Source: Rhodococcus sp. Leaf278 (lineage in GTDB: Bacteria; Actinomycetota; Actinomycetes; Mycobacteriales; Mycobacteriaceae). Taken from it: a stretch of 64,000 nt of DNA. Position numbers and translations under genes: made by a program. The notes under the pieces are model-generated. The model was not told the origin of the DNA and did no database searches. It saw only the letters and a program-made list of their open reading frames with translations. Of the stretch, positions 52,528-61,216 are shown piece after piece (position 1 is the stretch's first letter; the number at the start of each line of letters is the position of its first letter). The stretch lies in contig NZ_LMRR01000002.1 in assembly GCF_001426085.1 (NCBI RefSeq), positions 243,087 to 307,086 of the forward strand, given 5' to 3'.

Positions 52528-55500
52528 TCAGCTGCCACACAACTCTCGGTAGGGAACGCCAGGCAGATACTGGGCCCATTCGGCCTCCGTGACCACCGAT
52601 GCTCCGGATCCGCACAGGCGACTACGCACCTCCTCCGGCTCGGTGCGCCAGATGCGAACGTCACGGGCCGTACCACCGCCGAACACCACCTGGCCGTCCG
52701 AGGCGAAGACAGCATCGTTGACTCGCTCACCGTACGCGGAGAGGGCGGCGTACTGCTCGGGTGCGGTGCGGTCCGCCACGTTCCACAACCACAGCGTCGA
52801 TCCCCCGTCACCGGCGGCCAGCCGCACACCGGACCGATCGAATGCCAGCGAGGAGATCGGGCTGGACGGCCCGACGATACGAGCAAGGTGCTGCGGCTCG
52901 CCCGAGTTTCCCATGTCCCACAATCGAATCGAGCGATCCGCACTGCCCGCGGCAAGAGTTCGCCCATCCGGTGAGATGGCCACGGCCTGGACGCCACTCC
53001 CGAAACCGCCGAGCACGGCCGTCCGGCGCGGATCGGTCGGGTCGCCGACATCCCACAGTTCGACCACGCCCCCCACACTGGCGATGGCGAGTACCGAACC
53101 GTCGGGCGACAGCGCCATTCCCGCGGGGTAGTTACCCGCCTCCAGGGTCGACAACGCTCGCGGGTTTGCGGGGTCGGCCAGCGACCACAACGACACGTCG
53201 TTCCCGTTCTGGCCGGACGCGACCAGCAAGGATCCGGTGCGGTCGAAGACCAATACAGCAGTCAAGCTGGTGGTCGCCGTTCGAACGGTACCGAGCGCCA
53301 CCGGGTCGGCGAGATCGGTTGTGTCCCAGAGCTGAAAGCCACCGGTCGTCGTACCGACCGCAGCGCGGTTGCCGTCGGCGGAGAGCGCCACCGCACCCGT
53401 TTGGGCCATGCCGTCACCGATGACCAACGGCTTCGACGCCACCGGATTGTCCACGTCCGAGACGTCCCAGACCAGCGTGGCGGAGGCTCGGGTGCCAGCA
53501 CCGACGAGCAGCCGCGTGCCCGTCGCACCGATGGGGTTCTGATAGATCGTGTCGCCGGCATCGGCGAGAGCCGGTCCGGGGAGCGGCCAGATACGGGTGA
53601 TGCCATCGCCACTGGCAGTGACGATCGACGAGCCATCCGGCGTGAACACGAGCGAACTCACCTCGGAAGGACCCGGCAGCGTCAGCTGCGCTGCACCCGA
53701 CTCCGAGTCCCACACTTTCGAGGAATTGTCCGAACTCGCCGCAGCGATCAGAGTCCCGTCACCACTGAACGCCACATCGTTGACATAGCTGGTGAACCCC
53801 GTCAATGCAGGCAGTGGCGACAGGCGGCCGTTGCCGACAGCCCACCGCAGAACCTCGCGACCGGTAGTACCCGCGATCAGCGTGGTGCCGTCGGGAGAGA
53901 AAGCAAGCTGTTGCGCGGTGTAGGTCGATCCGTCCGAGGGGATGTCCACCAGCGGAACGGTGGCGGCTGCTGGAGACGCGGTCAGCCTGCTCGCGTCCCA
54001 CAATCGCATCGCGCGCCCGGGGCCGACCGTCACCAGGTACCGACCATCGGGACTGAATTCGGTCGCTGTCGGCGAACCGGGTTGAGCCACCTCGGCCGCT
54101 GCGGTCGGCCGGGCGGGGTCGGCGACGTCGAGCAGAGGCAACGACTCGGCCCCGGTACCGACGATGAGCAAGCGGCCATCAGCAGAGTAGGACAGGCTTC
54201 GTACCTCGTCGACATCGTTGCGCGACAACAGTATCGGTGCCGTCGGATCCGACACGTCCCACAGTTCGACGCCGTAGAACCCACCCACGGCGAGAACGCC
54301 ACCCCGCGGATCGAACGTCAGCGCGGACACGTCCCTGGAGACGATCTCGCCGAGCTGCGCGTGTCCGTCCGCGAGGGACCACATCCGCACGCGCCCGTCG
54401 GAACCCGCTGTTGCCACGATGCTTCCGCGAGGGTCGACCGCAGTCACCGCCCCGCCCTCCACACCGAGTAACCGCACCGGTGTGTGGATCGCGGAGGAAT
54501 CGAGCAATGCCGATCGCGCCTCCGACGTTCGGTCCACCTCGTACGACGCCAACGCGAAATACGCCGCCAGACCTGGATCTCGGTCCCTCAATCGAACTGC
54601 GACACCAGCGATCTGACGAGAGACAGCCTCGGCCTCGGCGAGTTCGGCATCGACCCGTCGGCTGTTCGCATCCGATCGGGCAACGAACGCGGTGACCGCC
54701 AGTGTCATGGCCAGTATGGTCAGAAGCGCGAGTGCTGCGACAAGCGTCTCGAGGGTGCGTCGACGACGACGATCGCTTCGGGTCTGGTGCTCGACCCGGT
54801 CGGCGCTCGCTTCGAGATAGTGCCTCTCCACGGAATTGAGATCTCGCCGGCGTACCGGACCGATGGATTCCTGCACGAGCGCCAGTCTCGACGCAGACAA
54901 CAGCGAACCGTCGTCCCGATCGTTGTTCTTCCACAGTTCTGCCGCCTGGGTGAGTCGACGGTGTTCGACGAGCCACTGACGATCGTTGTCGAGCCACTCA
55001 CCGAGCCGCGGCCACGCCGCGAGCAACGCCTCGTGGGTCACCTGGACCGTCTCTTCTTCGACGGTCAGCAGTCTGCGCGCGGCGAACCGCTCGACCACGA
55101 CATCGACGTCGCTGACGACGTCTGTGTTCTCGTCTCCGTAGAACAGCCCGACACGATCGACGCGACGACGAGTCACCACGTCGTCGTCGAGATTGACCAG
55201 GCGCATGAAGATGCGTCGTGCTTCGCGTTGCTGTTCGTCGGTGAGAGCCGAGAACACTTCCTCGGCGCTCTGGCCCACCGCACCTCCGATCCCGCCGGTC
55301 GCAAGATAGTCCGCGACTGTCAGTGTCTTACCTTTCGACACCTGCCACGTCGTCAGCAGCGCATGCGAGAGCAACGGCAAGGCACCGGAATCGTGAGCGA
55401 ATTGCGATCCACGCGGACCCAATTCGCCGAGCAACACCTGCACGAGGGCATCGTCGACGGTCACTCCCGCCTTCGCGGCTGGTGCCACGATGACGTCCCG

Positions 55501-56301
55501 CAGCTGCATTTCGTCGAGACGTCCGACGACAACCGGGCTGTCCGAAAGTCCCGCAAGCAGCGCTTCCTCCGACACTGCGTTCTGATAGAAGTCGGCCCGC
55601 AGGCCGATCACGAGGACCGAATCGGACTGTGGCAGAACCGATGCCGCCAGGAGAAAGCTCTCGCGCTCATCCGCTGACGCGAGTGTCCACAACTCCTCGG
55701 CTTGATCCAGAACGAGGACAGAACCCGGCGCGAACGATTCCACTCGCTCAGGGAATGCCCGGACGTCACTGATGCCGGAGCGGACTTCCGCAGCCGGAAA
55801 CCTCGATGCCAGTCCAGCACGCAGGAGCGAGGACTTACCCGAGCCCGAAGCACCGACGACGAAGACAATGCCTCCGCCGGAGTCGAGGGCATCACGGACG
55901 CGCTTCCGTAGTCGCTCGATCAGATTGTCTCGCCCGAAAAACCACTCTGCGTCGGCGGACTCGAACGCTTCCAGGCCCTTGTATGGAGCGGCGCCCTTCA
56001 CCGGATCGACAGTCCGCCTCCCCGAGATCGACCGCACCCTGGACACCGCGTCCCACCACAAGGCGCGCTCGTCCTCGTCCTCGACTCCGCATGCGACGAG
56101 GACAGCCGAGAACATCTCGGCGCTCGCTTTGGTCGGAACATGGTGACCGGAGAACCAGCCGCTGATGGTGCCGTGCAGACCACCGGAACGCTCGACGATT
56201 TCCCGGACTGTTGCACCCGCCTCGGTCCGGATCGCACGCAATGCCGCCGCGAATTCGGTGCGGTCCGAGATCGACGAGGGATCCGGGCGATCGGTGGTCA
56301 T
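52528..56301 (-). CDS. HTH-STAND NTPase-transmembrane-WD40 protein
   Basis: A 1257-residue signalling protein. Order: an XRE-like helix-turn-helix (about 15-75, FAAALRAIRTEAGATVREI, GTISGWFSG), an nSTAND1-type NTPase beginning with PYKGLEAFESADAEWFFGR and carrying Walker A GASGSGKSS (150-158) and a Walker B-like VLVLDQAEELW, a helical region, one transmembrane helix (about 540-560, ETLVAALALLTILAMTLAVT) and a long C-terminal WD40 propeller region with many FSPDGxxL/LWDV repeats. STAND proteins are ATP-driven switches whose repeat domain senses a ligand; some serve in antiphage defence, others in regulation. The combination with an HTH and a membrane anchor leaves the output unclear. The start codon is 220 bp from a divergent LuxR-type gene. 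Confidence 0.88.
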   Translation of the reverse strand: MTTDRPDPSSISDRTEFAAALRAIRTEAGATVREIVERSGGLHGTISGWFSGHHVPTKASAEMFSAVLVACGVEDEDERALWWDAVSRVRSISGRRTVDPVKGAAPYKGLEAFESADAEWFFGRDNLIERLRKRVRDALDSGGGIVFVVGASGSGKSSLLRAGLASRFPAAEVRSGISDVRAFPERVESFAPGSVLVLDQAEELWTLASADERESFLLAASVLPQSDSVLVIGLRADFYQNAVSEEALLAGLSDSPVVVGRLDEMQLRDVIVAPAAKAGVTVDDALVQVLLGELGPRGSQFAHDSGALPLLSHALLTTWQVSKGKTLTVADYLATGGIGGAVGQSAEEVFSALTDEQQREARRIFMRLVNLDDDVVTRRRVDRVGLFYGDENTDVVSDVDVVVERFAARRLLTVEEETVQVTHEALLAAWPRLGEWLDNDRQWLVEHRRLTQAAELWKNNDRDDGSLLSASRLALVQESIGPVRRRDLNSVERHYLEASADRVEHQTRSDRRRRRTLETLVAALALLTILAMTLAVTAFVARSDANSRRVDAELAEAEAVSRQIAGVAVRLRDRDPGLAAYFALASYEVDRTSEARSALLDSSAIHTPVRLLGVEGGAVTAVDPRGSIVATAGSDGRVRMWSLADGHAQLGEIVSRDVSALTFDPRGGVLAVGGFYGVELWDVSDPTAPILLSRNDVDEVRSLSYSADGRLLIVGTGAESLPLLDVADPARPTAAAEVAQPGSPTATEFSPDGRYLVTVGPGRAMRLWDASRLTASPAAATVPLVDIPSDGSTYTAQQLAFSPDGTTLIAGTTGREVLRWAVGNGRLSPLPALTGFTSYVNDVAFSGDGTLIAAASSDNSSKVWDSESGAAQLTLPGPSEVSSLVFTPDGSSIVTASGDGITRIWPLPGPALADAGDTIYQNPIGATGTRLLVGAGTRASATLVWDVSDVDNPVASKPLVIGDGMAQTGAVALSADGNRAAVGTTTGGFQLWDTTDLADPVALGTVRTATTSLTAVLVFDRTGSLLVASGQNGNDVSLWSLADPANPRALSTLEAGNYPAGMALSPDGSVLAIASVGGVVELWDVGDPTDPRRTAVLGGFGSGVQAVAISPDGRTLAAGSADRSIRLWDMGNSGEPQHLARIVGPSSPISSLAFDRSGVRLAAGDGGSTLWLWNVADRTAPEQYAALSAYGERVNDAVFASDGQVVFGGGTARDVRIWRTEPEEVRSRLCGSGASVVTEAEWAQYLPGVPYRELCGS

Positions 56302-56357
56302 GAGCGCACTATAGAGCCGGAAAATAGCCTGCGGCCGCGCGCAGATGCTCGGCTGAC

Positions 56358-56385
56358 CAGCTGAAACAATAATTTACTTCAGTTG
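56358..56385. promoter_or_regulatory. Inverted repeat between the STAND and LuxR-type genes
   Basis: Arms CAGCTGAA and TTCAGTTG (one mismatch) around a 12-bp AT-rich spacer, in an otherwise GC-rich 220-bp divergent promoter region. It is a candidate binding site for one of the two flanking HTH proteins. Confidence 0.35.
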
Positions 56386-56521
56386 AATGACGGTTGCGCG
56401 GAATGCGACGTCGGTCGTATTGACCCTGTATGGACTTCCGCGCTGCGCTGGATCGGTCGCCGATCTTCTTCGACGATGGACGCTGCGGTACAAGATCGGT
56501 CGATAGTCGAGGGGGAATTTC

Positions 56522-56848
56522 ATGCTCGAACAGATGCTGACGTCGGCGGCGCATCACTCGTTCCGGACGCCGGGACAACCGGCACTCGTCACGCACTCGA
56601 CGCGACTCGCCCCTCTTCGCCGCAAACCTGCGCTGAGCGCTCGCGAGATCGAGGTCATGCTTGCCTGGTTTGCCTCGGACTCCAAGACGGTCGCAGCTCG
56701 GACCGTGTACATCTCGGTCGGCACGATCAACACGCACATCACTCGTATCCGGCAAAAATATGCGGCGGTCGGACGCAGCGCTCCGACGAAGGCCGCCCTG
56801 TTCGCACGGGCGCTCCAGGACGGTCACACTCACCTGTCCGAATGGTGA
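56522..56848 (+). CDS. Stand-alone LuxR-type HTH protein
   Basis: A 108-residue protein whose second half is a LuxR/GerE DNA-binding domain (about 39-100: LSAREIEVMLAWFASDSKTV, TVYISVGTINTHITRIRQKY). The first 38 residues are basic and show no receiver or sensor domain. GGGGGA precedes the ATG. It is divergent from the STAND gene and converges with the second mftD-like gene, ending 13 bp from that gene's stop. It may control one or both neighbours; no evidence decides. Confidence 0.8.
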   Translation: MLEQMLTSAAHHSFRTPGQPALVTHSTRLAPLRRKPALSAREIEVMLAWFASDSKTVAARTVYISVGTINTHITRIRQKYAAVGRSAPTKAALFARALQDGHTHLSEW

Positions 56849-56861
56849 CTGTCGGTTCGTA

Positions 56862-58052
56862 TCAAGTGCGCCGGGCGGGCTGAGTCGAGCGTGCGAACCC
56901 TGGCGGTACGACGACATCGGCGGGTCCGAGAGTGTGCACCGATGCATGTCCGAGACCGAGGACCGCGGAGTCCAGGCCGCCGCGCAGAATGTCGAGGACG
57001 TTCTCCACCCCGGCCTGACCGGTCGCCGCCAGACCCCACAGGTATGCGCGTCCGATCAGCACTGCGCGCGCACCGAGCGAGAGTGCCTTCGCCACGTCAC
57101 TTCCCCGCCTGATGCCACCATCGAGAGTGATCTCGACCTGATTGCCCACCGCCTCTGCGATTGCCGGCAATACGCGAATCGACGCCGGTGAACCGTCGAG
57201 ATTGTTCCCACCGTGATTGGACACCGAGATCGCCGTGACACCCGCGTCCACGGCCCGCAGCGCGTCGTCGACCCGGCCGATGCCCTTGAGCATGAACGGA
57301 CCGTCCCACTGCCCACGCAACCACGCGATGTCCTCCCACGTCGGCAACGGCGTGGACTTCCAGTCGCGGTACGCAGCGAAGAACGTCGGTGCCGGTCTTT
57401 CGGGCCCGGCCAGATTGGGTGCCGTCAGATCCGGAAACGTCCCCGACCGCGCCCACTGCGCGAGCCACCGCGGACGGGCGAGTACTTCCGGTGCCAGCCG
57501 GAGCATCGCCCTGGCGTCGAGGCGTTCGGGTATCACCGGACTCCCCCAGTCGCGGCCCTCCGAGAACGACCAGTCCATCGTCACGATCAACCCGACCGCA
57601 CCCGCGGCACGTGCACGATCGAGCATGTGCCCCAACAACTCCCGCGAACCCACCCAGTGGACCTGAAAGAACGTCTGCGGGTTCGCCGCGACGACCTCCT
57701 CGATGGGCTTGCTCGCGAACAACGACAAACCCATCGAAACACCACGCGCGGCTGCAGCTCTGGCGACGGCGACCTCACCGTCCGGATGTACCGCCTGCAC
57801 ACCCGTCGGGGAGATCATCACCGGAAACGACAGCGGTTGCCCCATCAGTGTCGTCGACAGATCGCGCGTGCCGAACAGTCCTGCCACCCGCGGAGCGAAA
57901 CCGAGCTCGGCGAAGGCAGCGGTATTGTCCGACGCAGTCAGACCACGTTCCGAACCCGCCACCAGCGCCGAGTACACCGACCTCGGGAGTCGTTTGATCG
58001 CTCGGCGCTGCGCCTCGGCGACAGTCTCGAACCACCCCGACGTATAGGGCAC
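56862..58052 (-). CDS. Second MftD-like FMN-dependent oxidase (paralogue of mftD)
   Basis: A 396-residue protein of the L-lactate dehydrogenase/glycolate oxidase flavoprotein family, closely similar along its whole length to the adjacent MftD. FMN-site motifs PVMISPTGVQAVHPDGEVAVARAA (in part), the catalytic-His block SNHGGNNLDG and DGGIRRGSDV are intact, so it looks functional. It differs from MftD in the substrate-facing middle (about 190-240, including FPDLTAPNLAGPERPAPTFF) and at the C-terminus. GTG start at 58052 with GAGGT upstream, 30 bp after the mftD stop. It may be a redundant pre-mycofactocin synthase or act on another mycofactocin intermediate. Confidence 0.88.
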   Translation of the reverse strand: MPYTSGWFETVAEAQRRAIKRLPRSVYSALVAGSERGLTASDNTAAFAELGFAPRVAGLFGTRDLSTTLMGQPLSFPVMISPTGVQAVHPDGEVAVARAAAARGVSMGLSLFASKPIEEVVAANPQTFFQVHWVGSRELLGHMLDRARAAGAVGLIVTMDWSFSEGRDWGSPVIPERLDARAMLRLAPEVLARPRWLAQWARSGTFPDLTAPNLAGPERPAPTFFAAYRDWKSTPLPTWEDIAWLRGQWDGPFMLKGIGRVDDALRAVDAGVTAISVSNHGGNNLDGSPASIRVLPAIAEAVGNQVEITLDGGIRRGSDVAKALSLGARAVLIGRAYLWGLAATGQAGVENVLDILRGGLDSAVLGLGHASVHTLGPADVVVPPGFARSTQPARRT

Positions 58053-58082
58053 TGGTGACCTCAGCTCGATTCCGAGTGTTGT

Positions 58083-59264
58083 CTACTCGACGCCGAGCCT
58101 GCGGTCGAATCCGGCCGGCATCACCACATCCGACGGCGACAGGTCGTGCACCGAGGTGTGTCCGAGCCCGAGAACCGCCGAATCGACTCCGCCGCGCAGG
58201 ATGTCGAGCACGTTCTCCACACCCGCCTGCCCACCGGCGGACAGACCCCACAGATACGCCCGCCCGATCAACACCGCACGCGCACCCAAAGCGAGCGCTT
58301 TCACCACATCACTGCCGCGCCGGATACCGCCGTCGAGGGTGATCTCGATCTGATCACCCACCGCCTCCGCGATCGCCGGCAACGCCCGGATCGGAGCCGG
58401 CGTGCCATCGAGATTGTTACCACCATGATTGGACACCGAAATCGCAGTCACACCCGCATCGACAGCCTTCTTGGCATCGTCGACCCGCATGACACCCTTG
58501 AGCATGAACGGCCCACCCCACTGCTCACGCAGCCACGCCACGTCCTCCCACGTCGGCAACGGAGTCCCCATCCACTCCCCGTACGCCCCGAAGAACGTCG
58601 GGGCCGGCCCACCCGTCGGCGGGGTCAGATTCGGGGTCGTCAAATCCGGGATCTTCCCGGTCTTGGCGAACTCCCACAACCACTTCGGACGCATGATGCC
58701 CTCCGGAGCGAATTGCACCATGGCTTTGAGGTCCATCTTCTCCGGGATCGACGGAGAGCCCCAGTCGCGGCCGTTGGAGAACGACCAGTCCAGGGTCATG
58801 ATCAACCCGACCGCCCCCGCCGCGCGGGCCCGCTCCATCCGCTGCAACAGAATCTCACGCGAGCCCACCCAGTACATCTGGAAGAACGTCTGTGGGTTGG
58901 CCGCGGCGACCTCCTCGACGGATTTGCTGGCGAACGACGACAGTCCGATCGGAATACCCCGCGCTGCAGCAGCTCTCGCGACGGCCACTTCACCGTCGGG
59001 GTGCACCGCCTGAACACCTGTCGGGGAGATCATCACCGGGAACGACAGCGCCTGTCCCATCACCGTCGTCGACAGATCTCGCTTGTCCGACAACCCCGCC
59101 ACGTGCGGAGCGAAGCCGAGCTCGCCGAACGCCGCCATGTTGTCATCGATCGTCAACCCGCGTTCGGAGCCGGCCACCAGCGCGGCATACACCGACTTCG
59201 GCAGACGTTTCTTTGCACGCCGCTGCGCTTCGGCAACGGTCTCGAACCACGCACTCTTCGCCAT
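58083..59264 (-). CDS. mftD: Pre-mycofactocin synthase MftD
   Basis: A 393-residue FMN enzyme that oxidatively deaminates the cyclised Val-Tyr product (AEDP) to pre-mycofactocin. Motifs: SFPVMISPTGVQAVHPDGEV, the MYWVGSREILLQR segment, SNHGGNNLDG with the catalytic histidine and ITLDGGIRRGSDVVKAL. The ATG at 59264 overlaps the mftC stop by one base (TGATG), so translation is coupled. I take this copy as the authentic mftD because of that coupling. The second copy follows 30 bp downstream. Confidence 0.94.
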   Translation of the reverse strand: MAKSAWFETVAEAQRRAKKRLPKSVYAALVAGSERGLTIDDNMAAFGELGFAPHVAGLSDKRDLSTTVMGQALSFPVMISPTGVQAVHPDGEVAVARAAAARGIPIGLSSFASKSVEEVAAANPQTFFQMYWVGSREILLQRMERARAAGAVGLIMTLDWSFSNGRDWGSPSIPEKMDLKAMVQFAPEGIMRPKWLWEFAKTGKIPDLTTPNLTPPTGGPAPTFFGAYGEWMGTPLPTWEDVAWLREQWGGPFMLKGVMRVDDAKKAVDAGVTAISVSNHGGNNLDGTPAPIRALPAIAEAVGDQIEITLDGGIRRGSDVVKALALGARAVLIGRAYLWGLSAGGQAGVENVLDILRGGVDSAVLGLGHTSVHDLSPSDVVMPAGFDRRLGVE

Positions 59265-60496
59265 CAGCTTTCCTGTTCCATTCCCGCGAGCGGGTTCTCG
59301 TCGCAGATCTTCGCCGGCGGACGCATCATCAACGTCAACGGCACCGACTTACGAGGGGTCTTACGCTGCCCGGTCCGCGAATGATCGACACTGGACTTCG
59401 GGATCTCGCCCGCCGCCGCCAACGCCATCTCACCGTTACCGATCACGCATTCGGGGTCCGGACCATCCATCGGCAGACCGGTGAAGAACTTCGCTGCCAT
59501 ACATCCACCGCGGCACGAGTCGAAATGGGCGCATTTGGTGCACGCACCCGAAGTTTGCGGTGAGCGCAACTCCTGGAACAACTCCGAGGTCTGCCACACC
59601 GATTGGAAACCGCCCATGCCGTCTTTCGCATCGCGGACGATGTTGCCGGCAAGGAAGTTCTCGTGGATCGCGAACGGGCACGCGTACACATCACCGATCG
59701 GATCGATCAGACACACCACCCGCCCCGCACCACACAGGTTCAGACCCGGCAGAGCGTCACCGAACGCCGAGAGGTGGAAGAACGAATCCCCCGTCAACAC
59801 TCCCTCACCGTTCGCGACGAGCCAGTTGTAGAGCTCGCGCTGCTGACCGGCCGTCGGGTGCAGATCGTCCCAGACATCCGCGCCGCGTCCCGACGGCCGC
59901 AGACGCGTGATCCGCAGTGTCGCAGCATATTTGTCGGCGAGGGCTTTGAAGTCGTCGAGCTGACTCACATTGTGGCGGGTGACGACGACGGAGATCTTCG
60001 CGTCCCGGAACCCGGCCTCTTTCAGATTTTCCAGAGCGCGGCAGGCCATGTCGAACGAACCCGGACCGCGGACCGCGTCGTTGACCTCCGCCGTCGCACC
60101 ATCGATGGAGATCTGCACATCGACGTAGTCCGACGCCGCCAGACGCGCCGCCACCTTCTTGTCGATCTTGACCCCGTTGGTGGAGAACTTCACGCCCACC
60201 TGATGCGCCGTCGCGTAATCGACCAGCTCCCAGAAATCGCTGCGGACCGTCGGCTCACCACCACCGATATTGACGTAGAACACCTGCATCTTCTGCAACT
60301 CGTCGATGATCGACTTGCACTGCTCTGTGGAGAGCTCACGCGGATCACGACGACCCGACGACGACAGGCAATGCACGCACGACAGATTGCAGGCGTAGGT
60401 CAGCTCCCACGTCAGACAGATCGGTGCGTCGAGTCCGAGTTCGAATTGATCGACCAGTTTTCCTACCGGAGCTGGTCTTTCGAGGGTGGAGGTCAT
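59264..60496 (-). CDS. mftC: Mycofactocin radical SAM maturase MftC
   Basis: A 410-residue radical S-adenosylmethionine enzyme acting on the C-terminal Val-Tyr of MftA, by oxidative decarboxylation of the tyrosine and then C-C bond formation with the valine. The [4Fe-4S] motif is C36-x3-C40-x2-C43 (TYACNLSCVHC). VNIGGGEPTVRSDFWEL follows. The C-terminal SPASM domain has the auxiliary-cluster cysteines in LNLCGAGRVVCLIDPIGDVYACPF (in part) and CTKCAHFDSCRGGCMAAKF. The start is 34 bp downstream of mftB. The C-terminal tail past residue 365 (TGQRKTPRKSVPLTLMMRP) is basic. Confidence 0.96.
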   Translation of the reverse strand: MTSTLERPAPVGKLVDQFELGLDAPICLTWELTYACNLSCVHCLSSSGRRDPRELSTEQCKSIIDELQKMQVFYVNIGGGEPTVRSDFWELVDYATAHQVGVKFSTNGVKIDKKVAARLAASDYVDVQISIDGATAEVNDAVRGPGSFDMACRALENLKEAGFRDAKISVVVTRHNVSQLDDFKALADKYAATLRITRLRPSGRGADVWDDLHPTAGQQRELYNWLVANGEGVLTGDSFFHLSAFGDALPGLNLCGAGRVVCLIDPIGDVYACPFAIHENFLAGNIVRDAKDGMGGFQSVWQTSELFQELRSPQTSGACTKCAHFDSCRGGCMAAKFFTGLPMDGPDPECVIGNGEMALAAAGEIPKSSVDHSRTGQRKTPRKSVPLTLMMRPPAKICDENPLAGMEQES

Positions 60497-60530
60497 GGGC
60501 GGAAGTCCTCTTCTACGAATGGGTCAAGGC

Positions 60531-60815
60531 TTACGGTCGAGTGATCATCTTCGAGTGGGCCAGAGTCGCGAGTGCTTTCACGTACGGAGCAGAACTGGAG
60601 TCGGTGATCCCCGCGGCGGCGATCGCCGAACGCATATCGGGATGATCGGGGAACGATTGGATGATCGCCACGATCGTGCGATTCTTCAGGAAGGAGAGCT
60701 TGCGAGTTCCGAAGTGGTACAGCAGCGCCCCGAACGACTCCGGACGCAACGCCACCTGCGGATGCAACACCCACCGCACATCCAGATCGAGTGCATCCTG
60801 CACTGCAGCAGTCAT
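60531..60815 (-). CDS. mftB: Mycofactocin precursor chaperone MftB
   Basis: A 94-residue peptide-recognition protein that presents MftA to MftC. The DLDVRWVLHPQVALRPESFGALLYHFGTRKLSF region (given in part) forms the expected winged-helix recognition element. I chose the ATG at 60815, two bases after the mftA stop, since upstream in-frame sequence overlaps mftA in another frame. Normal length for the family; ends 34 bp before mftC. Confidence 0.94.
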   Translation of the reverse strand: MTAAVQDALDLDVRWVLHPQVALRPESFGALLYHFGTRKLSFLKNRTIVAIIQSFPDHPDMRSAIAAAGITDSSSAPYVKALATLAHSKMITRP

Positions 60816-60817
60816 GA

Positions 60818-60931
60818 TCAGTACACGCCGCACATGCCGTCGATCGACACTTCCTCGACCAACGACTCTTCGACCAGATCGGATTCGACGACAGCCGTAT
60901 CGACCACAGCGTTCTCGTTCTTCTTCGACAT
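60818..60931 (-). CDS. mftA: Mycofactocin precursor peptide MftA
   Basis: A 37-residue ribosomal precursor, MSKKNENAVVDTAV at the start, an acidic middle (VEESLVEEVS) and the invariant end IDGMCGVY. The last Val and Tyr become the mycofactocin core after MftC, MftE and MftD action, while the rest serves as leader bound by MftB. AGGAGG lies 6 nt upstream of the ATG, the best ribosome site in the locus, fitting high production. It is first in the operon mftA-B-C-D-D2 and is divergent from the mftM-like gene. Confidence 0.97.
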   Translation of the reverse strand: MSKKNENAVVDTAVVESDLVEESLVEEVSIDGMCGVY

Positions 60932-60959
60932 CGGAAACCTCCTGCGAAATTTGCTCGGT

Positions 60960-60978
60960 CACAATCCAATTGGTTGTG
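60960..60978. promoter_or_regulatory. Candidate operator of the mycofactocin operon
   Basis: A CCAATTGG palindrome (60966-60973) flanked by CACAA and TTGTG arms, offset by one base, 29-47 nt upstream of mftA. On the mftA strand a TANNNT hexamer (TAGCGT, 60996-60991) lies just upstream, so a bound repressor would block transcription. A TetR-type MftR regulates this operon in mycobacteria, but no mftR gene is visible here. Confidence 0.45.
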
Positions 60979-61216
60979 TCTCGGATCACCACGCTAACGG
61001 CCCACATCGCCCCTGAACCGGCATGACGGTCGGAACTGGTCGACCGTCGCGATCAACCGTCCGATCGGGTAGGTACCGGCCCGTCCGGCGCGCGGGGACG
61101 ACTGTGCCCGGGCGGGCCGACCTGCATGACACCCGCGACATCACCCGATGGGTATGAAACGCTCGACCTCACCGATGGGACAGCCCTACCGAGCGGCCGA
61201 CCTACGACGAACAGAA

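Noticed and set aside
60493..60969. 158-codon minus-strand frame across mftA and mftB
   Set aside because: Out of frame with MftA and MftB, whose sequences are canonical.
60818..61007. Long N-terminal extension of MftB in frame upstream of 60815
   Set aside because: The extension runs through mftA in another frame and has no similarity to MftB; the ATG two bases after the mftA stop is preferred.
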